Assembly (NCBI RefSeq): GCF_008831265.1
Contig: NZ_VTTH01000001.1
Span: forward strand, 868,001-932,000
Direction: 5' to 3'
Length of the DNA: 64,000 nt
Source of the DNA: Lacisediminimonas profundi
Lineage (GTDB): Bacteria; Pseudomonadota; Gammaproteobacteria; Burkholderiales; Burkholderiaceae_D
Made by a program: the position numbers and the translations under genes. Below the pieces are notes generated by a model. The model worked only from the letters and a program-made list of their open reading frames with translations. It ran no database searches and had not been told where the DNA came from. Of the stretch, positions 37,219-45,859 are shown piece by piece; the first letter of the stretch is position 1, and each line of letters starts with the position of its first letter.

Positions 37219-37866
37219 TTACATCTTGAGCGGATTGAGCAGGCCATGGACAACGGCATATTGCACCAGGTCGGCGAGTGATGGAACGCCCATCTTGTGC
37301 AGGATCCGTGTCTTGTGCGTGCTGACGGTCTTGACCGAAAGGTGCAGCGATTCGGCGATCTCGGTGATGGATTTCCCGCCGACCAGCAGACTGAAGACTT
37401 CGAACTCGCGATCCGACAATTGCTTGTGCGGCAGGTCTTCGATCATTGAAGGCATCGCATCCATGGCAAGCTGTTCCGCGACTTCCAGGCTGATATAGGG
37501 GCGGCCTGAGGCCACTTTCCGGATCGCGCTGACCAGTTGGGTGCCGGCGCTTTCCTTGGTCAGGTAGCCGCGCGCGCCCGCACGGATCGCACGCACTGCG
37601 TACTGCTCCTCGTCATGCATCGTCAGGATCAGGATGGGCAACTTCGGCGTCTCGTCCTTGATCTGGCGAATCAGTTCCACGCCGTTACGGCCCGGCATGG
37701 AAAGGTCGAGCATGAGCAAGTCGAACCCGCCTTTTCGCACCTGTGCCAGGGCTTCGAATCCGTCGGTGGCTTCGCCCACCACTTCAATGTCGTCCGCACC
37801 TTCAAGTATGCGCTTCAATCCTTCGCGCATGATGGTGTGGTCGTCAGCGATCACAATGCGAATCAT
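37219..37866 (-). CDS. NarL/FixJ-family response regulator
   Basis: A 215-residue two-domain regulator. Receiver domain 1-120 with acidic pocket (IADDH at 6-10), phospho-acceptor D54 (LMLDLSMPG) and the conserved lysine in LTKESAG. A LuxR-type HTH runs from about 145 (LSDREFEVFSLLVGGKSITEI then SVKTVSTHKTRIL). Usually partnered with a histidine kinase, but none is encoded on either side; 570 bases of apparently non-coding DNA lie upstream. Target genes are unknown. The FNR-like gene downstream suggests an oxygen or redox theme. Confidence 0.92.
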   Translation of the reverse strand: MIRIVIADDHTIMREGLKRILEGADDIEVVGEATDGFEALAQVRKGGFDLLMLDLSMPGRNGVELIRQIKDETPKLPILILTMHDEEQYAVRAIRAGARGYLTKESAGTQLVSAIRKVASGRPYISLEVAEQLAMDAMPSMIEDLPHKQLSDREFEVFSLLVGGKSITEIAESLHLSVKTVSTHKTRILHKMGVPSLADLVQYAVVHGLLNPLKM

Positions 37867-38435
37867 GGTTGGCTTGCCTGTCTGGCGCGCATGTCAGCCG
37901 CGATGCTTGAGTGCCTGACCGCGCCGTGCGGTTCGATATTGTCGATCTGGATGATGCCTCCCGTGCTCAGTATCTGATGCTACATTGCCGCCAGGCCGCA
38001 GCAACCGGGTCTGGTTGCTGCATCTGTCGGCGTAGCCCCGAACCACAACAATGAGTCGCTGCGGAGTATGACATAACGCGATCCCGGTGTGCGCCGCCGG
38101 AGCGGCTCGTCCGGTACTGAACGGGCGCTTGCGTGCGCCGCCGCGTCGACCGCACTGCCGGCCGGGGGATTTCGTTCTCCCAATGGACAGCATGACGCGG
38201 CCCACTGACCTTCTGCGTTCACCCGGCGATCCGTCTCGCGATCGAAGCAATCATTGCATTGTCCGTCATTGCGCGGGATCGACAAGGCTCGATTATTTTA
38301 TTGCAATGAGCACTGCTTGCGCTAACGCAAGCTATTGAGCAAAGTCAAACAGCCCGGCATTCGTGCCTGGCTACCATCACTCGCCCCTGCTGTTAAACTG
38401 CATGCTTCGATTGTCAGAAAAATTCAGGCCCATTC
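37867..38435. other. Long intergenic region between response regulator and DUF2721 gene
   Basis: Nothing gene-like spans this stretch. On the minus strand an open frame of about 35 codons runs directly into the response-regulator ATG (its TGA overlaps the ATG) but has no start codon of its own and is closed upstream by TAG. That is the pattern expected of a deleted kinase remnant, although it is too short to prove. A perfect hairpin GCTTGCG-CTAA-CGCAAGC lies at 38315-38332. Confidence 0.5.
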
Positions 38436-38879
38436 ATGCAAATCCAGCTTGGCGACATCGGACACACCATTCAACTGGCGATTGCGCCGGTATTCCTGCT
38501 GACCGGTGTCGGCACCAACCTGCTGGTGCTGACCAACCGCCTGGCGCGGATCATCGACCGTTCGCGTGTGCTGGAAGACCGGATGGACACGCGGGGCGAA
38601 CCGGTCATTGCGGATTCGCTGGCCGAAATCGCCGTGCTGTATCGCCGCGCCCAACTGATTAATCGCGCAATTACGCTCTCCACCACCTGCGGCCTGCTGG
38701 TCTGCCTGGTGGTGGCCACGCTGTTTCTCGGGGATGCGCTTGGCTTGCGCCTGGCCAGCTTCATCGGGGGGCTGTTCGTGCTGGCGATGTTCTCCCTGAT
38801 CGGCAGCTTTGTATTCCTGCTGCGCGAGATCTTCGTGGCGACCAATAATCTCAGCATGGCGAAGCGTTACAAGCACTGA
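38436..38879 (+). CDS. DUF2721 membrane protein
   Basis: A 147-residue protein of the DUF2721 family. There are three hydrophobic helices: about 9-30 (IQLAIAPVFLLTGVGTNLLVL), 80-100 and 105-130. The conserved TNRLARIIDRSRVLEDRM stretch follows the first helix and lies in the cytoplasm. The family has no assigned biochemical role. The last ten residues are basic (MAKRYKH). It is a single gene followed closely by the GGDEF/EAL gene (131 bases), with no terminator in between that I can see. Confidence 0.88.
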   Translation: MQIQLGDIGHTIQLAIAPVFLLTGVGTNLLVLTNRLARIIDRSRVLEDRMDTRGEPVIADSLAEIAVLYRRAQLINRAITLSTTCGLLVCLVVATLFLGDALGLRLASFIGGLFVLAMFSLIGSFVFLLREIFVATNNLSMAKRYKH

Positions 38880-39009
38880 TCGCTGTCGTGGTTGTCGCGC
38901 TTGTGTTCGACGTCGCTCTATTTTTTTTCGATCATTTGTTCGGTTGACGAAATGTTTCGCTTGGAGCATTGTTCGGTCATTGTTTTGTTGATTTGACCAC
39001 ATTCATTCC

Positions 39010-42000
39010 ATGACCGATCTCCCGGAGGACGAGCCAGATCCCCGCTTTGACGCCTCCATGCTGGCGTTGGTCGCGCAGGCGGTCGGCTTCATCGTCGCAA
39101 TCTATGAGATTGATGACGACCTGATCTACCTGAGTGAGCAGTGGTCCCTGCTGACCCGGGGCGAAGCCGTTCCCGCCTATGCAAGCCCGGACGAATTCCG
39201 CGCGCAACTTCACCCGGATGACGCGATGGCGGTTGCCCGTAGCCTGGGAAAGTGCCTGCGCGGAGAGAGCGAGCACTGGGATGCGGAAATGCGGGTGCGC
39301 ACCGTCAGCGGCGAGTGGCGGTGGCTGCTGCTGCAGGCCAGGATTACCGGGCGCAATGAGTTTGGCAAGCCGCAGCGTCTCATGGGTGCGATGTTCGACA
39401 TTACAAATTATCGGCATTCATCTGCAGCCGGCAAGGTCGCTGCCGAGCGTTCGCTGAACCGCGTGACCAGGATGTACGAGGCGCGCAAGCAGTGCAGCAA
39501 GCTCATCGTCCTGAGCAAGAGCCGGGATTCCATGCTGTCCGAGGTGTGCCGGGTCGCGGCGACCGCGCCCGAACTCGCCCTTGCCTGGGTTGGAGCGGTC
39601 GATCCGGCGACGCTGGCGGTAACGCCGATGGCCCGATCCGGCGAAGAAGCTGCTTTCCTGGACGCCGCCTATTTTTCTGCCGATGCCCGGGTCGAGGAAG
39701 GATGCGGGCCGGTCGGGCGGGCTGTGCGCGAGAATCGCGCGCAGGTTTCGAACGACTTCCTGAGCGATCCCGAGGCCGCGCCCTGGCGGGCATTGGCTGG
39801 CCGCCACGGCATGCGCTCGGTGGCGGTGTTGCCGCTGGGCCAGGACAATACCCAGGCCTGCGTGCTGGTCCTGCACGCCCGCGAGCCGGATTTCTTCGAT
39901 CCGCAACTGCTGGAATTGCTGATGGAGTTGGCGCAGGAAATTTCCTTCGGCCTGGAGAACCTGCAGCGCGACGCCGCCCTGCACGAAAGCGAGTCCCGTT
40001 TCAGGACGCTATGGGAAACTGCGCTCGACGCCATAGTGATTTTCGACGAGCAGTCGGTGGTTCACTATGCCAACCCGGCCGTGACAAGCATATTCGGATA
40101 CCGGATCGAGGAAGTCATCGGCCGCAGTTTCCGCATGCTGTACCCGCCAGCCCAGGGCGAGGCGCATGAACGCGCAATGCAGCGCTACCTGGCCACGCCG
40201 CTCCCGGGCAGCCGCTGGCGCGCGGTCAGCAGCATCGGGCGTTACAAGGACGGACGCAACTTTCCGATCGAAATCACCTTCAGCGATGTGGTCATCGACG
40301 GTGTCCGTCGTTTCATTGGTTATGTACGGGATGTCACGCAACGCAAGCATGCCGAGCAACTGAATCGCAAGCAGAACAACATCTTGCGCCGGATCGCAGC
40401 CGGCGCCGGCCTCGAGCCTACGCTGGAGGCGATTGCGCGTCTGGTGGAAAGCGAGGTGGAAGGGGTGAGCTGCGCCTTCCTGGTGGCCGACGATGGCGCT
40501 GCCGGCTTCACGCAATGCGTTGCACCCTCATTTCCCGTGGCGTCGACCAGGGCATTGCTTGGCGCCGGCATTTCCCCCGCGGCGGGACCGGCTGGCGCAG
40601 CCGCAGCACGGAGGGAACCGGTGCTGGTGCCGGATCTGTCGGCAGCGGCGGAGTGGGCCAATACCGTCTGGCCTGGCCTGTCCCGTGGCGTGCATGCATG
40701 CTTCTGCTGGCCGATGGTCGGGCGCTCGTCGCGCCTGCTTGGCGTGATGATGATCAAGCGGCGGGTAGCGGGTGCGCTCGCCCAGGCGCAGATCCGGGCC
40801 GCGCAACTGGCGCTGGACCTCGGTGGTGTTGCAATCGAGAGTCGCAGGTCTGACGAAACGATCCGTTACCTCGCCAACTGCGACGAGCTGACCGGGCTTG
40901 CGAACCGGGCGGCACTGACCCAGGCGCTGGGGACGGCGATCGCGCGGGCGCGGCGCGGCGAGGGCCGGGTCGGCGTGCTGTTCGTCGACCTCGACCGCTT
41001 CAAGAACATCAACGACACGCTCGGCCATGAAGCCGGCGACGTGGTCCTGCGCGAGATCGCCCATCGCCTGCAGACTGTCCTGCGCAAGGGCGACCTGGTG
41101 GCACGCTGGGGCGGCGACGAGTTCATCGTGATGGTCGAGCAGTACCTCGATGTCGGAGTGCTGACCCGGATCGCGGACAAGCTGGTCAACATGATTTCCG
41201 CACCCGTATCCGTGGCCGACACGGAATGTCATGTAACTGCCAGCGTCGGTATCTGTACCTGGCCGGACGACGGCCCGGATCCGGAATCCCTGCTGCGCAA
41301 CGCCGACATGGCGATGTACCGGGCCAAGGAGCAGGGGCGCAATGGATTCCGGTTCTATTCGGCGCAGATGGGCAACAGCTCGATGGAGCGCATGCAGCTG
41401 GAATCCGGGCTGCGGCGCGCGGTTGAAAACGACGAGCTGGTCCTGCACTTCCAGCCCAAGCTGGATCTGCTCAGCGGCGAGATCACCGGCATCGAGGCGC
41501 TGGTGCGCTGGCAGCACCCCCAGCAGGGCCTGATCTGGCCTCTCAAGTTCATCCAGCTTGCGGAAGAAACCGGGCACATCATCGCCATCGGGCGCACCGT
41601 GCTGCGCAGCGCATGCCGGCAAATGCGGGAGTGGCAGATGGCCGGACTGACCTGCGGCCGCATTGCCGTGAACCTGTCGGCGCGCCAGCTGGCGAGCGAG
41701 AGCCTGGTCTCCGATGTTGCCAGCGCGCTGCAGGACAGCGGCCTGCCGCCCGGCATGCTGGAGCTGGAGATCACGGAAAGCATGGTCATGAACAATGCAC
41801 GCGCGGGGCTCAAGCTGCTGGGCGAATTGCGCGCCATGGGTGTGCACCTGTCGATGGATGACTTCGGCACCGGCTACTCGTCCCTGGCAAACATCAAGCG
41901 CTACCCGATCGACAGCGTCAAGATCGACCGTTCCTTCATCCGCGACCTGCCGCATGACAGCAACGATGCAGCGATTACCCAGGCGGTGCTGGCCATGGCG

Positions 42001-42237
42001 CATGCGCTCAAGCTGCGGGTGGTGGCTGAAGGCGTCGAAACCGAGGCCCAGCTCAACTTCCTGCATGAACAGAAATGCGACGAGATCCAGGGTTATTATT
42101 TCAGCCGGCCAGTGACGGCTGCCGTGCTGGAGGATTTCATGCGCCGCTACATATCATCCGATCGCATCAGCCTGGCTTTGCGGGGTGAACGCGCCAAGCC
42201 GCCGGGCCAGCTATTGCCGGCCCGGGACCAGAGCTGA
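39010..42237 (+). CDS. PAS/GAF/GGDEF/EAL cyclic-di-GMP signalling protein
   Basis: A 1075-residue soluble protein with a PAS domain (about 15-135), GAF-like domain (165-325), PAS (335-445 with IGYVRDVTQRK), a second GAF-like segment (450-610), GGDEF (about 620-785) and EAL (about 800-1050). The active-site GGDEF is intact at 701-705 and an RxxD inhibitory site (RKGD at 692-695) lies five residues upstream. The EAL motif is at 829-831 with DDFGTGYSS and the later VKIDRSFI metal-site segments retained, so both diguanylate cyclase and phosphodiesterase activity are possible. There are no membrane helices. It converges with the S8 protease gene, 10 bases apart. Confidence 0.95.
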   Translation: MTDLPEDEPDPRFDASMLALVAQAVGFIVAIYEIDDDLIYLSEQWSLLTRGEAVPAYASPDEFRAQLHPDDAMAVARSLGKCLRGESEHWDAEMRVRTVSGEWRWLLLQARITGRNEFGKPQRLMGAMFDITNYRHSSAAGKVAAERSLNRVTRMYEARKQCSKLIVLSKSRDSMLSEVCRVAATAPELALAWVGAVDPATLAVTPMARSGEEAAFLDAAYFSADARVEEGCGPVGRAVRENRAQVSNDFLSDPEAAPWRALAGRHGMRSVAVLPLGQDNTQACVLVLHAREPDFFDPQLLELLMELAQEISFGLENLQRDAALHESESRFRTLWETALDAIVIFDEQSVVHYANPAVTSIFGYRIEEVIGRSFRMLYPPAQGEAHERAMQRYLATPLPGSRWRAVSSIGRYKDGRNFPIEITFSDVVIDGVRRFIGYVRDVTQRKHAEQLNRKQNNILRRIAAGAGLEPTLEAIARLVESEVEGVSCAFLVADDGAAGFTQCVAPSFPVASTRALLGAGISPAAGPAGAAAARREPVLVPDLSAAAEWANTVWPGLSRGVHACFCWPMVGRSSRLLGVMMIKRRVAGALAQAQIRAAQLALDLGGVAIESRRSDETIRYLANCDELTGLANRAALTQALGTAIARARRGEGRVGVLFVDLDRFKNINDTLGHEAGDVVLREIAHRLQTVLRKGDLVARWGGDEFIVMVEQYLDVGVLTRIADKLVNMISAPVSVADTECHVTASVGICTWPDDGPDPESLLRNADMAMYRAKEQGRNGFRFYSAQMGNSSMERMQLESGLRRAVENDELVLHFQPKLDLLSGEITGIEALVRWQHPQQGLIWPLKFIQLAEETGHIIAIGRTVLRSACRQMREWQMAGLTCGRIAVNLSARQLASESLVSDVASALQDSGLPPGMLELEITESMVMNNARAGLKLLGELRAMGVHLSMDDFGTGYSSLANIKRYPIDSVKIDRSFIRDLPHDSNDAAITQAVLAMAHALKLRVVAEGVETEAQLNFLHEQKCDEIQGYYFSRPVTAAVLEDFMRRYISSDRISLALRGERAKPPGQLLPARDQS

Positions 42238-42247
42238 CAGCACCCGC

Positions 42248-44173
42248 TCACCAGGGCGCGCGTCCAGCGCCCAGGTTCAGCATCCATCCGGGCATGCGTA
42301 CGCCGAACAAACCGTCCATTGCTCCCATTCCCGGTAATCCGCTCCAGGCCGGGTGCTGGTAAGCCTCGCCGCCGAATTGCGTCGAGAAGGGAGACAGGCT
42401 CATGGTTTCAACGGTGGCGCCCGGCATGCGCGCCAGGCTGCCGATCTGCCCGCTGGCGCCCTGCAGGCCGGCCGGATATGCATTTGCCGCCGGTGGCTGC
42501 AGCCCGAGCGCGATCAGCACATCCGGCAGGCCGAAGCCAGTCTTGCTGGCATTGCCGACATTGATTGGCCGGGCGCTGTAGCGGATCACCTGGAACAGGC
42601 GCTCGACCCGCTCCGCGCTGCGCGCCGCATAACGTTGTTTGAAGTCAGGATGATGCGCCAGGATCAGCGCCGCCAGTCCGGTGACGTGCGGCGCCGCCAT
42701 AGACGTGCCATCCCACACGGCAAAGTTGTTGGTGGGGACCGACGAGGCAATCGCCACCCCCGGCGCGCACACCGCGATCTGTGGTCCGAAGCACGAGAAT
42801 TTCGCGCTGAAGTAACCGTCCGAATCAATGCCGCTTCCGACCGTCTCGGTGTGATAGCTGTCGGGCGGGAATTCGCCGAGCTTGCCGATCGCAGCCACTG
42901 CCAGCACATGCGGCGAGGAGGCCGGATACTGGACTTCGTTGCCGGAATTGCCGGCGGCGACGATGCATGCTATTCCCTGCCGCCGGGCACGCAGCAACTG
43001 CTGTTCGAGCGCCTCCGAAGGCTGGGCGCCGCCCAGGCTCAGGTTGACCACGTCCACTTGCTGTTCGATGCAGTATTCGAGCGCGTCGATCAGTTGGCTC
43101 ACCTGGCCGCCCGGGAACAGCTTGCAGACGTGGATCTCGGCGTCCGGCGCGAAGCCGCGGACGCCGTGCGGCCCGTCGCCCCCGGCAATCACGCCGGCGC
43201 AGTGGGAGCCGTGCGCAATCATGTCCTCGCTCCATTTGTCCGGGGCCGTTTTCTTGTTCAGTATGTCGATGCCGAGATGCAGGCCTTTCAGATCGTCATG
43301 GCTGGTGGCGGCGCCGGAATCGATGATTGCGATCTTGATTCCCTGTCCGCGGAATTGCGGTGGCAGCCGGTCAAGCCGCATTGCCCGCTGCCCCCAGCCC
43401 AATGCCTGCTGTTGCGGGAACATCGACAGCGAAGGCCATTCCGCCAGGGGGCGCAGGCCGACGCCATTTGGCGACTGGAAGTCGATATCCGGGTTGCGCT
43501 GGTAAAAGCTCCAGTAGTCGGCCTTCGGCTTGACATAGAGCGCAGTGATGCTTTCCGGTGTTTCGCCATACAGGGTCAGTACCGCGCGCCCCTGTTCGTC
43601 AGTGGTGGCATTGGCTGGCAACAGGCTGCCGAACAGGTAGACCTCGGCGCCGGCGACCGGTGCATTGTTGGAACCGAGCACCACAATTCCTACCTGTGCC
43701 GGCACCCCGCCCTGGGTCATGAATCCGGAGACCAGGCCGGGCACCGCCTGGCTCGGGTCGAGCAGATGCAGGCTCTGGTCGTGCTCGACGATCAGCCGCC
43801 CCTGTCCCTGCTGCTGCAGCACGCTGGCCTTCTCGTCGGCCATGCGGGCAACCATCACGCTGCTGCTGTCGCCCATGCCGGCGGCAAAGGCGCCGATTCC
43901 CGCCTTGGGCTTGATGATGTCGACGATTTCGATCTCGGGGTTGCTGCGCAGCGCCTGCTCGATGACGTTGGATTGCAGCGGCATCAGGCCCATCGTCATC
44001 AGGCCGTCGGTCTGGCGGCTGGCTACCAGGAACTGCGATTTGCGGCGGCCGATGCGGCGTGGCTGCCCTGTATTGTCGGTCTCCGGCCTATCCGTGGCGC
44101 GGCGCGCGGTGCGCGTGCCGCTGGATCCGGAACTATCCGGCGCGGCGCCGGGACTGGTATCTGGTTTTGGCAT
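42248..44173 (-). CDS. Subtilisin-like S8 serine protease
   Basis: A 641-residue protease with an intact catalytic set: D285 (IIDSGA), H321 (HGSHCAG), oxyanion N409 (AAGNSGN) and S491 (GTSMAAPH). An N-terminal basic low-complexity stretch (1-45) is followed by a pro-domain-like segment (46-140), a small beta domain of about 155-220 (APVAGAEVYLFG; carboxypeptidase-regulatory-like), the peptidase domain 270-555, and a Gly/Pro/Met-rich tail with GLFG and LNLGAG. There is no signal peptide or membrane helix, so a cytoplasmic or non-classically exported enzyme is suggested. I chose the ATG at 44173. It is third of a three-gene unit with the 85-residue protein and the repeat protein, its likely partners or substrate. 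Confidence 0.9.
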   Translation of the reverse strand: MPKPDTSPGAAPDSSGSSGTRTARRATDRPETDNTGQPRRIGRRKSQFLVASRQTDGLMTMGLMPLQSNVIEQALRSNPEIEIVDIIKPKAGIGAFAAGMGDSSSVMVARMADEKASVLQQQGQGRLIVEHDQSLHLLDPSQAVPGLVSGFMTQGGVPAQVGIVVLGSNNAPVAGAEVYLFGSLLPANATTDEQGRAVLTLYGETPESITALYVKPKADYWSFYQRNPDIDFQSPNGVGLRPLAEWPSLSMFPQQQALGWGQRAMRLDRLPPQFRGQGIKIAIIDSGAATSHDDLKGLHLGIDILNKKTAPDKWSEDMIAHGSHCAGVIAGGDGPHGVRGFAPDAEIHVCKLFPGGQVSQLIDALEYCIEQQVDVVNLSLGGAQPSEALEQQLLRARRQGIACIVAAGNSGNEVQYPASSPHVLAVAAIGKLGEFPPDSYHTETVGSGIDSDGYFSAKFSCFGPQIAVCAPGVAIASSVPTNNFAVWDGTSMAAPHVTGLAALILAHHPDFKQRYAARSAERVERLFQVIRYSARPINVGNASKTGFGLPDVLIALGLQPPAANAYPAGLQGASGQIGSLARMPGATVETMSLSPFSTQFGGEAYQHPAWSGLPGMGAMDGLFGVRMPGWMLNLGAGRAPW

Positions 44174-44193
44174 GGTGATGATCCTGTGTCGTG

Positions 44194-44451
44194 TCAATCC
44201 CCGCCACCGGGAAATGGAAACAGTGGCTGGTCCGGTTCTATGCTGAGGCGGCGGGCCGTGCGGAAACGTTTGCGCAGCTCTTTCGCCTGTTCTTCGTCCA
44301 TCCGCACCACCGCCGTGTGCGGCGCATCCGGCGGACCGATGGTGTCCTCCAGTTGCAGTGCCGGATCGCTGCGGATGCCGGCAATGACTTCGGCGAGCGC
44401 CGCCGGATCTTCGGCGTGGACGAGATAGCGTGTCTGGGCAGGTTTTTGCAT
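44194..44451 (-). CDS. Stand-alone pro-domain-like protein (putative protease inhibitor or chaperone)
   Basis: An 85-residue protein that aligns with residues 46-140 of the protease encoded next. Both have a start of the type [TS]-x-[YF]-LV, then IRSDP or LRSNP, then D-x-I-x-P, then VVRM or VARM, D-E-x-A-x-x-L and RRLSIEPDQPL or GRLIVEHDQSL. Subtilisin pro-domains of the I9 kind are intramolecular chaperones and inhibitors, so this free copy may restrain or fold the protease in trans; that is an inference. The gap to the protease is 20 bases. Known S8 families do sometimes have separate inhibitors, but I do not recognise this one. Confidence 0.72.
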   Translation of the reverse strand: MQKPAQTRYLVHAEDPAALAEVIAGIRSDPALQLEDTIGPPDAPHTAVVRMDEEQAKELRKRFRTARRLSIEPDQPLFPFPGGGD

Positions 44452-44472
44452 GTCGGCTTTTCAGTGAAGGGA

Positions 44473-44502
44473 AGGGCCGGGCCCGCATCCGGGACCGGCC
44501 CT
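44473..44502 (-). repeat. Intercistronic hairpin in the protease cluster
   Basis: AGGGCCGG and CCGGCCCT form an 8-bp stem with further inner pairing, in the 91-base gap between the repeat-protein gene and the pro-domain gene. No T-run on the minus strand follows it. It could reduce expression of the two downstream genes relative to the repeat protein. Confidence 0.55.
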
Positions 44503-44542
44503 GGCGCAGGCCCGGTGCCGCATGACTGGCACCGGCCAGGCT

Positions 44543-45859
44543 TCAATGAAGCGTCTGCTGGCCGAAGCCGCCTCCCGCACCCCCCATTGCATTGGCATAT
44601 CCGGCCGGACTGCCTGGCGGGTTTTGCTGCGACATCTGTTGCATCATTTGCTGCGCCAGCTGGGCTTGCAGCGCGTAAGCGGTCGCCGGATCATTGGCAA
44701 ATGGCAGTATCTGGCCGATCTGGCCCGCGATATTGCCGATGGTCGAGCCCAGCTGCGCGTTGCCCAGCAGTCCACCCACTGCGCTGCCGACCGGTTGCCC
44801 GATCTGGCTTAGCAAGTTGCCGAACCATCCCTGCGGCGCCAGCTGCTGCCCTTGGCCGAGTTGGGCCTGCTGAGCCTGTGCCTGGGCTTGTGCCTGTTGT
44901 TGCAGCGCCTGCGCGTAGGCGAGTGCCGCCGGGTCGGCATTGAAGGGCAGCATGCGCCCGAACTGCCCGGCGATGCCGCCAACAGTGCTGCCGAGGTTCT
45001 GGTTGCCCAGCAAGCCGCCGACCAGCCCGCCAACCGGGCGCGCCACCTGTCCCAGCAGATTGCCAAACCACCCCTGCGGCGCCAGCTCAGCACCTGGCTG
45101 CGCCTGCAGTTGCTGCATCGGCCACGGCTGCGCCTGCTGTGCCTGTGCATAAGCTTGCATCGGGTCGGCGCTGAACGGCAGCATGCGTCCGAATTGCCCG
45201 GCGATGCCGCCAATGGTGCTGCCCAAGCCGCGGTTGCCGAGCAGGCCTCCGATCGCGCCGCCAACCGGTTGTGCCACTTGTCCCAGGAGGTTGCCGAACC
45301 AGCCTTGCGGTGCCAGTTGCTGTTGCTGCTGAAGCTGCTGTTGTTGTTGCTGAAGCTGCTGCAGTTGCTGCAGCTGTTGGAGCTGTTGCAGCTGTTGCTG
45401 CTGCGCCGCCATCGCTGCCGGGTCGGCGCTGAAGGGCAGCATTGAACCCAGCTGGCCTGCGATGCCGCCTATCGTGCTGCCCAGGCCCTGGTTGCCGAAC
45501 AAGCCGCCGATCACGCCGCCAACCGGACGTCCGACCTGTCCGAGCAGGTTGCCGAACCATCCCTGCGGGGCGAGTTGTTGTGCGAGTTGCTGTTGTGCGA
45601 GTTGCTGTTGTGCGAGCTGCTGCTGTGCAGCCTGCATCGGGTCGGCACTGAAGGGGAGGAAGGCGCCGCCTATTCCGCCGGCCATCTGGCCGATCTGGCC
45701 GCCAAGTTGAGAGTTGCCGAACAGGCCGCCGATACCGCGTCCGACCAGGCCGCCGACCGGGCCGCCAAGCAGGCTACCGAACAGGCCTTGCGGACTCAGG
45801 CCGGCGCCATAGGCTTGCGGATACTGGGCCGGATTTCCCTGGAACTGGGATTCATACAT
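44543..45859 (-). CDS. Five-repeat glycine-zipper-like protein with Q/A-rich linkers
   Basis: A 438-residue protein of unknown family with five 54-56-residue modules at 21-76, 96-149, 182-235, 259-312 and 340-393. Each follows the pattern LAPQGWFGNLLGQ, PVGG, GL(F/L)GN, LGSTIGGIAGQ, LPFSADP, rich in G-x3-G steps and suited to tight hydrophobic helix packing. They are joined by linkers of 19-32 residues made mostly of Q and A (for example QQLQQLQQL), ending in a QQ/Gly-rich tail. No signal peptide is seen. GAGGAGT precedes the ATG at 45859. It is first in the unit with the pro-domain protein and S8 protease and is the obvious candidate substrate. Confidence 0.85.
   Translation of the reverse strand: MYESQFQGNPAQYPQAYGAGLSPQGLFGSLLGGPVGGLVGRGIGGLFGNSQLGGQIGQMAGGIGGAFLPFSADPMQAAQQQLAQQQLAQQQLAQQLAPQGWFGNLLGQVGRPVGGVIGGLFGNQGLGSTIGGIAGQLGSMLPFSADPAAMAAQQQQLQQLQQLQQLQQLQQQQQQLQQQQQLAPQGWFGNLLGQVAQPVGGAIGGLLGNRGLGSTIGGIAGQFGRMLPFSADPMQAYAQAQQAQPWPMQQLQAQPGAELAPQGWFGNLLGQVARPVGGLVGGLLGNQNLGSTVGGIAGQFGRMLPFNADPAALAYAQALQQQAQAQAQAQQAQLGQGQQLAPQGWFGNLLSQIGQPVGSAVGGLLGNAQLGSTIGNIAGQIGQILPFANDPATAYALQAQLAQQMMQQMSQQNPPGSPAGYANAMGGAGGGFGQQTLH

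Noticed and set aside
39010-42237. Inactive GGDEF or EAL domain
   Set aside because: GGDEF (701-705), the RxxD site, the EAL motif and DDFGTGYSS are all intact, so degeneracy cannot be argued.
42353-44428. 691-codon plus-strand open frame across the protease gene
   Set aside because: The minus strand carries an intact catalytic triad in order; the plus frame is a shadow.
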